NCBI GenBank assembly: GCA_025084515.1
Contig: JAJAGP010000349.1
Coordinates: forward strand, 362,501 to 426,500
DNA: 64,000 nt
Source: Ancistrus triradiatus
Lineage: Eukaryota > Chordata > Actinopteri > Siluriformes > Loricariidae
Direction: 5' to 3'
Below, one piece after another: positions 1-27,572 of the stretch. The notes under the pieces were generated by a model. The model had not been told where the DNA came from and ran no database searches. It saw only the letters and a program-made list of their open reading frames with translations. Positions within the stretch are counted from its first letter, which is position 1; each line of letters starts with the position of its first letter. Both the position numbers and the translations under genes were made by a program.

Positions 1-133
1 CAAAGAAATGAAGAGAAAACATTGTGGAAGTCAGTGAATGTTACTTTTATTGACCAAGCACAGGGAAAAAAATATGGAATCACTCAATTCTGAGGAAAAA
101 AGTAATGGAATCATGAAAACCGATAAACAAATA

Positions 134-1058
134 CTATTCAAAATACATCACTAAGTATTTAGTTGCACCACCTTTGGCTGTTATAATGGCTTTCAGTCTC
201 TGAGGCATGGACTTGATGAGTGACAAACAGTATTCTGCATCAATTTGGTGCCAACTCTCTTTGATAGCAGTTGCCAGATCAGCTTTGCAGGTCGGAGGCT
301 TCTTGTGGACCATTTTTTTTCAATTTCCACCACAGGTTTTCAATTTGGTTGAGATCTGGACTATTTGCAGGCCATGACATCGACTGAATGTGTCTTTCTC
401 CAAGGAATGCCTTCACTGTTTTTGCCCTATGGCACGATGCATTGTTATCTTGGAAAATTATTTCATCACCTCCAAACATCTGTTCAACTGAAGGGATGAG
501 AAAACTGTCCAAAATCTCAATGTAAACTTGAGCTTCGATAGTAGAATTAACCACAGTCATCTCCCCAGTGCCTTTGCCTGACATGCATCCCCATATCATC
601 AAGGACTGTGGAAATTTGGTTGTTTTCTTCAGGCAGGCCTCTTCATAAATCTCACTGGAACGGCACCAAACAAACGTTCCAGCATCATCACCTTGTCCAA
701 TGCAGATTCTTGACTCATCACTGAAGATAACTTTCATCCAGTCATCCACAGTCCATGATTGCCCCTCCTTAGCCCATTGCAGTCTTGTTCTTTTATGTTT
801 AGGTGTCAATGATGGTTTTCTTTTAGCTTTCCTGTATTGAAATCCTATTTCTTTTAGGCGATTTCTAATGGTTCGGTCACATACATTGGCTCCAGCTTCT
901 TCCCATTTATGCTTCATCTGTGTAGTTGTACTTTTTCGGTTTTCAAGACAAATGGCCTTAAGTTGTTTGTCTTGACGCTTTGATGTCTTTCTTGGTCTAC
1001 CAGTACGCTTGGCTTTAACAACCATTCCATTTAGGGGTTGTAGTTCTGCAAGGTTCAT
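134..1058 (-). pseudogene. Tc1-like transposase, 5'-truncated and frameshifted
   Basis: DDE-type transposase of the Tc1/mariner superfamily, which moves DNA by cut-and-paste at TA sites. Seen: a basic GRPRKT-type hook, the second helix-turn-helix, then the catalytic blocks FSDESRI, FQDNNASCH and NQIENLWW, which supply the D, D and E of a DD34E triad. The open frame runs from 1058 down to the A/T run at 313-320. There it shifts by one base, and the usual C-terminus (ending in AKGGATKY plus six residues) continues in another frame to a stop at 134-136. The N-terminal DNA-binding domain is missing because the coding region runs straight into the minisatellite that begins near 1053. The 3' end of the element lies beyond the left edge of the window. 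It is a dead copy; the single homopolymer shift could also be a sequencing error, but the 5' truncation alone would inactivate it. Confidence 0.9.
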
Positions 1059-2390
1059 CAGATTCCTTAGAGCTTGTCAGGGTTTCTCAGGTTCCTCAGA
1101 GTTTGTTCTCAGAGTTCTTTGGGGTCCTTCAAGTACCTCGGGATTCTTCTGGTTCCTCATAGTTTCATGGTTCCCAAGAGTCCCTTAGGGTTTCCCATGA
1201 TTCCACACAGTTCCTTGGGACTGTTAAAGTACCTCAGGGTTAATAATTAGCTTTCTCAGGTTTTCCCAGCATTCCTCAGAGTTCCTCAGGTTCCTTCAAA
1301 TTTGTCAGCTTTCCTCAGAGTTCTTTGTGTTTTTCTTTGGGTTTCTCAGGGTTCCTCAAAGCTCTTTCGATTAATTTGAGTTTCTTGGGGTTTCTCTGCT
1401 TCCTCTGAGTTTTTCAGTTACTTCTAATTCATTAAGGTTCATCAGGATGCCTCAGGTTCTTTAGAGCTTGTCAGGGTACCTGGGTTTCTTAGAGTTTTGC
1501 AGTTCCCAGGAGTCCCTTGCGGGTTCTAATGGTTCCTCATACTTCCATGGGACTGTTAATGTACCTCAGTGTTAATTAGCCTCCTCGGACTTTCAAAGCA
1601 GTCCTCGTTGTTCCTCTGGTTCCTTCAAATTTGTTAGCTTTCCTCTTTGAGTTTTTTGTCGTTCTTAGGGTTCCTCAGGAAGCTTAGATTCCCCATGGTT
1701 CCTCAGAGCTCTTTGGATTCATTCAAGCTTCTATGGGCTCCTCTGGTTCCTCTAGAGTGTCTCAGCATTTCTCAGCTTCCTTTAGGTTTCTTACATTTCC
1801 TCAAAATTCTCATGGTTCCTCAGGTTCCTTATCATTTTGATTTCTTAGGGTTCCTCAGACCTCTTCTGGTTTCCTTCAGGGTTTCTCAGAGATCTTTGAA
1901 TTTCTTACAGCTTCTCTGAGATCCTTAGGTTCCTCTGACTTCTTTAGAGTTTCTCAGCATTTCTCTGCCTTTTTTGGGTAACTTACAGTTCCTTTGCCTC
2001 AGATTTCTTAGAGATTGTCAGGGTTTCTCTGGTTACTTAGAATTTGCAAGTTCTCCTCAGTGTACTTTGGTGTCGTTAAAGTATCACAGGATTCCTAAAG
2101 TTCCTCAGACTTTTGCAGCTTCGTCTGGGTTTTTGTAGTTGCAGGGGATCTTTGGGTTTTTTAGAATTTGTCAGGACTCCTCCAGTTTGTCAGGGATTCT
2201 TCAAAATTCCTCTGCTTCCTTAGATTTATCAGAGCTTTAGGAATTCATAGACTTTCTCAGGTCTCGTTAGGTTCCTCTGAGAGTTTCTCAGCTTTCTTTG
2301 GGTTACATACAGTTCCTCACGGCTCCTCAGGGTTCCTTTGATTTCTTTGAGTTCCTCAGGAGTCCTGTCTGCTCTGCACATTATGTTTAT
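1053..2390. repeat. degenerate minisatellite built on ttcctcag
   Basis: Words such as ttcctcagagtt, ggttcctcag and tcagggtttctc recur for about 1.3 kb. There is higher-order structure: 'ctgttaaagtacctcagggttaa' near 1221 is repeated near 1553, and 'ggttcatcag...agcttgtcaggg' near 1055 is repeated near 1437, so blocks of about 330-380 bp were also duplicated. Open frames across it are by-products of the repeat. Confidence 0.85.
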
Positions 2391-2509
2391 CAACCTGGCT
2401 TGTGTTGAGGTTCTGTAGCTTCCTAATCACGGTCTTCCTGAAGCCCTCCGTGTATATTTTCATTCAGACCTGTCCAGCTGAAAGGGTGTGTGTTAAAGAC
2501 ACGTCACAC

Positions 2510-2578
<69 letters not shown>

Positions 2579-3569
2579 CAGAGAGCTGCTGTACTCTTTC
2601 CGACCACAAATCACATGTTCATATGTTCAGGTTCGGAGTACGTGCAGAATACAGACTCTGTACGAAGTGTGTGCCTGTGTGTGTGTGTTTTATGCATTGG
2701 ATGGATTATTCAATTAACATTTCAATTAACTTTCAATTAATGTTTGCCAAGTTCTAGATATCTGTGCAGCCCTGACGAATAAAGATCGGGACGTATCTAC
2801 GACCCACACCTGCAAACTCATCTTTTTTTTTGTTTAAAGTTGAAAGGCAGGTTCACATACTTTTTCCAACCTGGACTCTGGGCGTGTGTGTGATTAGGAC
2901 AAATCGAGTGTTCCCAAACTTTCTCATGTACCCTTTTAAGAGGAATGCTGTAGTCACGGCTCTGCCTTAAGGCGTTACTATGGAGACTGAAATACTGTTT
3001 ATGACGTTCTATTTTAGGACACTAATTAAACCTTTCTTTGAACAGAACACACAAAAAACCCACTTAGTACGGAAATATGAGAGTGTACGGGATTTGTGGC
3101 GCAGCCATGATGAGTGTGCGACCTTAAATTAGGACAATGGGCCACTTTTTAAACGACGCGACCTTGTAACCATGGCGACTGGAATACGACGTGTCCGGTT
3201 ATGGCGTAGTATTTAAGGATAGTTAGTATTACCACGTTAGTGTTTATAACCAGTACTGGTGTTTAGTCCGTACTGTTTAGTCGGCTAGTGCGCGCAATCG
3301 GTGATGCGAATTCCGGATCCGTTCTGCGAATCATAGGAACCGAACGAAGAGTCGACTCTTTTGGATCTCGAACGGATCTTTTCGGACCTTTTACTGTATT
3401 GGTGCCAGCTTCTTTAACACAGGGAGTCGTTCGGGTTAGTGTTGCACTGCTGACGAGTCTTAGGTTCGGTTTCCTCCCTCCACCCACCCACTGGTGTTAT
3501 TATAAGTTTGAGAATGTTGGTAACAATTTTATTATTTTTAAATTTGTAATTTAATCTCAGCACAGGTTA
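2391..3569. other. intergenic, no gene recognised
   Basis: Unique-looking sequence apart from the GT/GA microsatellite. No exon, RNA gene or promoter could be supported. Confidence 0.5.
2514..2576. repeat. compound (GT)n-(GA)n microsatellite
   Basis: A run of GT is followed directly by a run of GA. Both short 'CVCVRERE' open frames over it are artefacts. Confidence 0.95.
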
Positions 3570-3860
3570 AACTATAGTGGCATGGTCACATGGTTGGTAG
3601 TGCCCACATACCTGGGTTCGAGTCCTGGCCCGGCTGCTGCATGTGTGGGTTTTTTCCCATATTCCAAAGGTCAACTGGCATCTGTTGGTGCCCCCACAGC
3701 TTCAAACATTTTCAAGGTTTCTGGTCACTGTGTAGAGCTTGGCATGAATGAGTGAGTGAAAATGGATCATCCAATCCAAGCTTAATGCCCTTAATTTGAA
3801 TTTGTGAACGACTGGCACCCTGTCCAGGTGGTCTTGGTGGCACACCGCTTCAGTTTAAGG
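3570..3860 (+). repeat. tRNA-derived SINE, degenerate
   Basis: The polymerase III B box is visible as gggttcgagtcctgg near 3612, with a weak A box in the gtggcatggtcacatgg stretch upstream. The body includes the phrase gactggcaccctgtccagg, which recurs in fish interspersed repeats. There is no tRNA cloverleaf, so this is a retroposon and not a tRNA gene. Confidence 0.6.
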
Positions 3861-4023
3861 TTTGAGGTGTGATCCTCGTCACTCTTTCAAATGAAATCTG
3901 TTCTTCACATAGTGTCACTTCACAGGTTCCGATCCTGACCCTGGACCCTGGACCCTGAGCCGTCCCAGTGCCCTCATGGGTTTCCACACTGTACCCGGTC
4001 TCTAAAGGCTCTCAGTGTGAGTG

Positions 4024-4146
4024 TTTTGGCCAGGTCAATCAAAACCGCTCCATAAAAAGCACTCTTTTATTAAAGGTACAGCACAATAAAAGTCCTTTGT
4101 GCTATTTGTACTGTAATTAACATTTTTTCGTGGGTCATTCCTCACT
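4024..4146 (+). repeat. left arm of a long inverted repeat around msn exon 1
   Basis: The sequence starting tttggccaggtcaatcaaaa reappears in reverse complement at 5455-5571. Matching blocks run in the same order: ggccaggtcaatcaaaa, gcactcttttatt, aataaaagtcctttt, ctgtaattaa. By eye the arms agree at roughly three quarters of positions. They could be the terminal repeats of a DNA transposon or two copies of one MITE; no target duplication is clear. Confidence 0.75.
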
Positions 4147-4663
4147 TGCAGTTTTGCACAAGATTATTATTTTGGAGCGAGCTTTATATGGATAAACACT
4201 CATTTTTAAAATATTTGTAGTCCTTTATTTGTGTAGAATTTTATAGAAATTTATATAAAGAAGGTCGTAAAGGTATATAGCTAAACCAATAGGCGTGAAA
4301 CGTGACGAATGGAAGCGTGCAGTAGATGTGACCTTACAAGATATAAAGAACGAAATATCGTAAAGAAACCTTTTTCTCGCTTAAAAGCTCCTAGTGTACG
4401 AACCGACTCGGGGAGCCGACTCGCTGGCTGGTGTGCGAGTGTCGGTGGTGCTGGGTGTGGTTTTATAAAGTGAGTTTCCGTTAGCAGGAAAAGCGCCATT
4501 CACTCTCTCACACACCGAGCTCTGTTAGATTTACTGCTGCAGCCGAGAAGAGAAAGAAAGAGAAAAGAAACATTTTAATAAAAAGCAATCAACAACAGGA
4601 AGAAAAGGGAAAGCGGGAGCGGAGAGAATCTGCTCACATTTTGTACCGCGCCGCTGCCGCTGG

Positions 4664-4675
4664 ATGGGAAAATAA
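4664..4675 (+). other. three-codon uORF in the msn 5' UTR
   Basis: ATG GGA AAA TAA lies 72 nt before the moesin start codon. It matters only if transcription begins upstream of 4664, which the sequence does not prove. The surrounding leader (about 4500-4747) is purine-rich and has no TATA box that I can identify. Confidence 0.4.
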
Positions 4676-4747
4676 ACTTCGGCTGATTGTTGGCGTCGTT
4701 CTTTTTTAACACCACTGAAGGGACCGAAATCGAAACAAGGACCAAAA

Positions 4748-20673
<15,926 letters not shown>

Positions 20674-22516
20674 ATCACCAGCGGCGGCCAGCAGGGGGAG
20701 CCACAGCCTGCCTCTAATAGAAATCATACGACGTTACCCATAATTCCACGGCTAGGTCACGGATTAGATCAAATAGAGCGTTCAGGCTACTGTATAACCT
20801 TATAAGGGAGATCGTGTCTTTTATACGTTTTCTTTTTTTTTTTTTTTTTTTTACCTTTTTTTAATAAACTACGTATCTATTTTCAAATCTGCACGGAAAT
20901 AAAAAATCGGAAAGACTTTAGTAAATATTTTGAAGAGCATACGTTCTTTTCCACTGGAGTAGAAAATAACATTGTGTAGCAGAAGTTTTTTTAGTAGCAG
21001 CAATTTGTATAAAAACACGATCAGTGTTAAAACGTCACGTTAGTTTGACGTTAGTTAGAACTGCGTATAACGCTACAGCTACGTTACGAAGTCATCTTTA
21101 ATCGGTGCACAGTCAGAACAGCTGAATTCTTCCCAATCTGTGTCCATGCTAGCAAGCGGCCTGTCACTGCTATGAAAATTTGCTACGATTTTAACATCTT
21201 ACCCTACGACTATAATGTATCTTACCATACGTAAAATATTTACTTTATTAACAAATGTACTTTATGTACTTTCTGTCACACAGTTAACACAAGCTAGTCA
21301 TGCCGTAGCGTTAATATTTACCGACCAGAAGCAGTCTGAGCTTAGCGAGTTTCCTTTACTTTGTATTTGTGATTCTGCCACCTGCTGGTCGCGGATAGTT
21401 ATTACAGATTTCCACATTCTAATTAATTTAATTACGCATTCTACACTATTTAACTGACAAAACATCCGCGACCTGACTGAAACGTTTGAACTCTTTAGTT
21501 AGGGATCCAAGCAGCGAAGATGTTCCACGTTAAATTGAGGGTAGTGACTCATACCCACCACAAGGCGGTGCACCGAGCATTTTATGCTTTGTCCCGTATT
21601 TCTGTGACCATAGGGCCAATCAGTTTTTATGAAATTGTTCATTGCTTACAGGAAAACCGAAGAATATTGATTTCTGAACGCTTTTCGGGTATATTCCATT
21701 GTTTTTGTGAGGACGTTAATAAGATTATAAATCTTTTAACTGCACAAAATCATGCGATTGCTGTGACATAGTGACACTGGTTTTAAAAATGTAACTAAAA
21801 ATTTAAAAAAAATTAAATTGTGGTAGCCAGGTTAAGTTGTACGTCTGTAGGTAAATGCCATACGAATTCCATTTTCAGACTCAGAATCCGTAACAGGAAC
21901 TGCGCTTGTAAATGACGCTGGAAACTTCGTACACCCGGCGGCGAAGGATTTTGCGTTTGTAACGAATTGCCATAAATTTGCGTAAAGCTAAGAAATAATC
22001 AGCACCTTTGACACGTCCTCGCAGGGTTAGCGTTAGCCGTTGTGATGTCCCGATGTAACAAGGGCTTGTAAAATAAAAACTGGTTAAATAAAAATCTCGT
22101 AGATCCCACGTAACGTGGCGCTTGCTTTGCGTCGTGACTTCGTAATTAGTGTAACGTTAACGCTGTAGCTATTTACAGATAAACGAATGTTACACATCAT
22201 CGCAGCTCTCGGTTTCTTCTTCTTTGTGTGTGCGTGTGCGCGTGTGTGTGTGTGTGTGTGTGTGTGTGTAGTCTCCGCCCCCGACCCCCCTGACGCAGGC
22301 CTGTGGCCCCCTGTATTGCCCACGCTTTCGGATTCACTGATTGAAATTGATCTAAGTGTAATTTGTTTGTAGTTTATTTTTATCGTATTCTAATGTTAAA
22401 AGCTTTCATGTTTTTATTCGAAGAAAGAAACATCGCAGTATTATCGGAAGGAATTCTGTACTAGGATCAAACACACACTTATAGCGAGAGTTTTTCCTGC
22501 TCCTTGTAGATTTAGT

Positions 22517-22561
<45 letters not shown>

Positions 22562-22803
22562 TGTGTGTGTTTGTGTGCTATTTATACACGGCGCCTTCTT
22601 TTCTAATCCATTAGCCGAAGCGATACGGTTCTTATCGTTACGTTTGTTCTCCGGCTCTCGGATAATCGGGATGGGTTTTTTTGTAAAGAACTGAAGAGAT
22701 TGTCGCTCCGCAGGTGCCATGTGCCTTCTGTTTTAGCCAATCAAGAACAAGAATAGCTGCTTTTACCACGTCTTCATTTCAAACTGTCAATAAAGTATTA
22801 CCA
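20674..22803 (+). other. msn: msn 3' UTR (inferred extent)
   Basis: No further coding exon is seen after the TAA at 20671-20673. The most convincing transcript end is the signal at 22789-22794, giving a UTR of about 2.1 kb, similar to my recollection of mammalian MSN. Alternative early signals are ttaataaac near 20861 and aaataaaaaatc near 20898. The UTR holds GT runs at 22227-22269 and 22515-22571. Confidence 0.5.
22789..22794 (+). terminator. AATAAA polyadenylation signal, distal msn end
   Basis: AATAAA followed nine bases later by an A15 run in the genome (22803-22817). The spacing is shorter than typical, and the A-run could make cDNA priming falsely mark this as an end. Confidence 0.5.
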
Positions 22804-22817
22804 AAAAAAAAAAAAAA

Positions 22818-24425
22818 GTCTTGTTTTTATTTCCTTATTTTTATTCCTTTCATTCGAACGAAAGCTATATCTATGTGTTTCTCTGTGGCAGGTCAATTGG
22901 CATCTCTAAAGTGTCCCAGACTGTGTGCTTCATGTGATCATTAAGTAAGGTGTTGCAACTCGAGTTTTATTGCTTAAAAAATGATTTGATTCGCAGCACC
23001 GGTCGAAGAAAAGCCATATGAAGAGCAATTGTAATACCGGAGTTGAACTGCAGAGGCCGCGGTGCCATCAGTTTTTGCTTTACAGATCATTTGAAAATGA
23101 TGTTATACATTTTAATAGCTTTAAAAAAACGTATGATAATCAAACTTTGAATATGTTTACAGATTTGAAGCGCATCTGGATCCATTTTAATGAGGATGTT
23201 TTACAGTGATCATTGCTGCCTTGAAAGGGCGCCCACCATATTGGTCCAGGCAAGGCTGGCTGGTAAACCAACACATACACAATAACCAGCTTGCTTCTCA
23301 ACCGACTGCTTTCTTTTTTTTATAGCAGCAGTACAGCATGCTATTAGCCAGTAAATATAATAAGACGTAGTCTAATAAATGATATAATTAATAAAATAAC
23401 AGATTAACAATAGTAGATAGATGTCGTATAAATGGTAGTATAATATATAAAAAAAAAAAAACTATACAACTATCACATTACTGTTTATACCACATATACT
23501 GTTTACTATTGATAATCTATCACTACTATTGTTTTATTATATTATTATTTATTATACTAGAATTAGGCAGATTTTTTCCAATACAATCTTTGGAGAATTA
23601 TGAGAATTGGCCTGGACCAATATGGCGACGAAACTGACGCATGATCCAGCAGCCAGACTCTCTGACAAAGGCGCTTCCAGACACAGATGCCACCTACTGG
23701 CCCGCCGAGGAAGCACAGGAGGTAAAATGAACATAAAGAAATGGAAAGATGGTCTTACATATCAGAAGATCAGAAAAGTTAATAAAGATCAAGAAGAAAA
23801 AAGAAAAGGTCAGAAGAACATCAGAGGAGTTAAAAAAAAAAGGAACTATAGAAAGATCAGAGAATGATTGGGGAGAAAAAACTCAGAAGCTCTAAGAAAG
23901 GTCAGAGCACCATCAGATGAAGACCAGAGTAAGATCTGAAAAAGGTAATGATTGGTATAAAATCAGAAGAAGATCAGACCAGAATAAGAACTTAAAAATT
24001 ATAAGAAAAAAGATCACAGAAAGATTGGACAACAATCAGGAGAAAATCAGAAGAAACTCAGAGGAACACGAGACAAAGATCAGAGTAAAATCAGAAGAAG
24101 ATCGGAGACGGAGCGAAAAGGTTCAAAGGAAAATTGCTTTTATTTGAGTAATCATCTACGTAACGTGTCTCTACTTTTTCTCTTCTGCGGTTAAAGTATT
24201 TATATCTTGCAATAAATGAATAAAACCTCCTTCCTACGTATTGTCATTATTTTTATTGTTTTATATTGTTTTCTTTTGTTGCTTTGCTAACAGACCTTGA
24301 GCATCGTTATCAATCTCTGATCTGTGTGAGCCCCTCGACGAGGTTACACACACTCAACGAACGTAACGGGGCCCGACTTCTGACGTTAAAACACAACCTA
24401 ACATACGGCCTGAAAAAGCTGTTTT

Positions 24426-24480
<55 letters not shown>

Positions 24481-24804
24481 TTCGAAGAGCTTCTGAAGGA
24501 CACACACTCCCACACTCTTCATCATAAAACAAACTGCATGAGCTTTTATCTGCGCCTCTGGTTCAAACCCACAGAGCCCATAACTGCAGCTACAGCAGCG
24601 TCAGTGGTGTTGATGCTGCACTGATCTCGATCTCACAGACTTTATCCCAGATTTTCGGTACATTTTCGGCCTGGATGAAGCTGATATCACAGGATAGGGA
24701 TGACTTCATCTGAATGATTTTTCTGCTTTTAATACCCTCTATGTGGCCATCTGCTGGACAAAGGATGTTATAGAATTAATTTATTAATGAAAAAAGATAT
24801 GCCA
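22818..24804. other. intergenic with purine-rich repeat
   Basis: No gene recognised. From about 23740 to 24130 the sequence is a degenerate purine-rich repeat (agatcagaagaa words), which yields Lys/Arg/Glu-rich false ORFs. A (GT)n run lies at 24430-24477. Confidence 0.6.
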
Positions 24805-25326
24805 TAGGCTCTATGCACGACAGGACTGTGAGGCGTTTCCGTTAGTCTTTATACCGGCATTACAGCTTCCGGTCAGCTTAGGCGACTGTAAAGAAAGTTC
24901 TGAAGTGCTGGGAATACAGAGATTTACATTCGCATAATGATGTATAACGTTTTGCGATTTCAAAAACAAGAACGAGGGGCATCAGAACATTGTTCTGTCC
25001 CGTTGTGTTCGGTGTCAGCAAAGTATAACTCTCTTGTGAGTTTTCATTTGTTTCCGCTGGACGAGGAGATCAGAAAGAAATTTCTTGTCAACATTCAAAT
25101 CACCAAACACACAAAGGTCTGTAGTGTCCATTTCACTGGTATGGACATGAACTGAGAATGAAAATGACGTGAGCTTGAAGGGTATGAAACTCCACAGCCT
25201 GAACAGCCATTGTGACATGACTAAGGAGACTTGTGTCCCTCTAAATCATTAAGTAATACATTATAAGTAATACATAGTGTGAACTGTGAAAATTGTGCAA
25301 TAGCATTCATTTCTATTCATTGTGCA

Positions 25327-25382
<56 letters not shown>

Positions 25383-25445
25383 AGCGTTTAAAACCGGAAG
25401 TTAGTCTGCCGGTATACGAGAACCCGGAAGCGTGCATAGAGCCTA
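24805..25445. mobile_element. 641-bp inverted-repeat DNA element with THAP ORF
   Basis: The 15-bp end taggctctatgcacg (24805-24819) is repeated exactly in inverted orientation at 25431-25445. Inside the ends, tataccggca and cttccggt also match in inverted order, giving imperfect terminal repeats of about 65 bp. A 10-bp direct repeat, tattaatgaa, lies outside (24782-24791 and 25444-25453), but 13 bases separate the left copy from the repeat end, so it is only a possible target duplication. A THAP-type DNA-binding ORF lies inside, and no catalytic domain is present, so it would be non-autonomous. A P-element-like origin is likely by analogy, as THAP domains occur in those transposases. Confidence 0.7.
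24937..25155 (+). CDS. THAP zinc-finger fragment (72 codons)
   Basis: A C2CH finger of the THAP family, a DNA-binding domain of P-element transposases and their host derivatives. Seen: Cys19-x4-Cys24-x37-Cys62-x2-His65, with the internal FHLFP block typical of the family. The usual tryptophan after the basic stretch is Phe49 (KKFLVNIQ), which may weaken folding. The frame stops seven residues after the finger and no transposase follows. It lies wholly inside the inverted-repeat element, so a transposon remnant is more likely than a host gene. Whether it is translated is unknown. Confidence 0.6.
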   Translation: MMYNVLRFQKQERGASEHCSVPLCSVSAKYNSLVSFHLFPLDEEIRKKFLVNIQITKHTKVCSVHFTGMDMN

Positions 25446-25453
25446 TTAATGAA

Positions 25454-27398
25454 CCACTGTGAGAGAAAATAGTTTTATTCTATATCTACACAATAAAAAT
25501 TACAGACAATAATATAAAGAACAAAGACAAAGACACACACACACATTTCTCTTCTTAAAAAAAGAAGCTGGGATTATTACTTCTGATGAAGTTACAGCTG
25601 CATACGACTCCCTTTTAGTATTTTCTTTCATATAAAATATGTTCTTTCAGTAAGTGAAAAACGTGACTTTAACTTTCTTACGATATTTCACCAAACTGAC
25701 ATTTTCTATAAATCCGATACCCAAACAAACAACGCATTTCTTACTTTTGCAAAAAATAAAAGTGTTCAATTCTATTTGTGTTATTTAGCCTCCTAACTAT
25801 AAGTTAACAGAACAATAATCTGTGTTTTACACTCTGTTAATTTATTATTTGATGATGAATTCATGCAGCCTAGACACTATGTTAAAAACAACTTTTTTTT
25901 ACAATGCAAGATTAAATTATGGTTTTATAAGTGCGAAACCTAGATAAAGGATTAGAAATAATAATAATTTAATAGAATAACAGAATCCCATATTTTTAAT
26001 GTTACAATAATGCCTAATAGTGTATTGTACTGGCAGAGAAAAGGGATTAATAAAGTATAACCATGACCATCTAAACAGAGATCTATGCATTGTTATGTGA
26101 AGATACGGCCAGATATTGTGACCAATCTTTAGGAAACTGTTGTTTTTGAGTCTGTACATTAGAATTAGACTGTTACAATGCCGTTATATGGTTTAATCAT
26201 AAATATTTGATCCATTTCACACTCACCTCCATGTTCCTGCCCTGTCAGCATCTTCACCCTCCTCATCCTCGCTCCCTTTATTCTGAATTCACCACAGTGA
26301 ACAGAAACAGAAACATTATCAGTAAACACCTGGTATTTCTTACCCATGATGTTCAGGAATGAAATATTCACCATTTATAATCTCACTGTTAATTATTATA
26401 TAAAAAAACTCGGACTCTTGTATGTCTTCTTGTACTACTCTATAACTTGTATCATCTGACTGGTACTCATTATTGCTACTGCCCTCACCTTAGCTTTTCT
26501 GAGGAAAACCTTCCTCTGGCTCATAAAGACTCACTGTGAAAGAAATCTGACTTCAGTGAAAAATAAAACGACTTACACTTTAATCAAAGACACTCTAATG
26601 ACGCTGTTTATCATAAGTACAGCTACACAGGACAACACAGGGATATAATAAATGAAAACTACTACTGTCTACTACACATAAATACAATGATTAGCACTTT
26701 AATGACATATCTTAGTGGTTTTTCTAATAAATATAACGTAGTTACAGACATTAACGTTAGCTAAATGCACCTATAACCGCTGCTGGTCGCTGTGGAAACG
26801 TGTGGCTAATTAACTTTCCAGTTCAGGTAACCTATCAACCACAGCTAACGGGTAATGATGGCAAAACAGACCGTTTTCACCAAAAATGTTTGTTTTTCTA
26901 CTTCATAAATTACGGACAATTTTTAACGCAAAATAATATTTATTTCCAAAATTTCCAGCACAAAATGATATAGTAACGGTACTTTTTAATGTTAGTCAAA
27001 GCTGTTGTAAGTACCGCTGTTACACAATAAGAGTCCCAACAACCACTTTCGCTAAGCTAAGTGGAATACAGTATGTTTAGTTATATTTTTTACATCCGTA
27101 TATTTGACTTGCCTGATTTACTTATTCTTTAATATTTATCTGTCTTTTATACTTATTCATATATACAATATTTTCACTTATTAATTGATAATATATAGCC
27201 TACAATTACAACGTGTATAGTTTTAATTTAAATAATATAAATATTAGTATTAGGAAGAGCATTAAGAGGCTAGTGGAAAGTTACAATGATAGAAAGACAA
27301 ACTGGTGTGTGTGTGTGTGTTTATGAAAGTTTGTATGTGTGTTTCTTTCCTTGACCTAAAAGTTCAAGGGTGCATTTATCTCTAACAATGTTATGAGG

Positions 27399-27401
<3 letters not shown>
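25454..27401. other. AT-rich intergenic, no gene recognised
   Basis: Short ORFs only, none with a family resemblance. Contains no coding exon or RNA gene that I can support. Confidence 0.5.

Positions 27402-27480
<79 letters not shown>
27402..27480. repeat. (GT)n about 90 bp upstream of the fdx1 start
   Basis: About 39 GT units, in the likely promoter-proximal region of the ferredoxin gene. Confidence 0.95.
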
Positions 27481-27482
<2 letters not shown>

Positions 27483-27572
27483 AGCCTTGCTCTACAGGGT
27501 TTTTCTCGTCTATAGGACTCTGAGGGTCCATTTCTCTCTGGGAGTGTGAGCTACACTCGATGTCGATGCAGC

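Noticed and set aside
23740..24147. Lys/Arg/Glu-rich ORFs downstream of moesin
   Set aside because: Built from degenerate purine-rich agatcagaagaa repeats with no domain resemblance.
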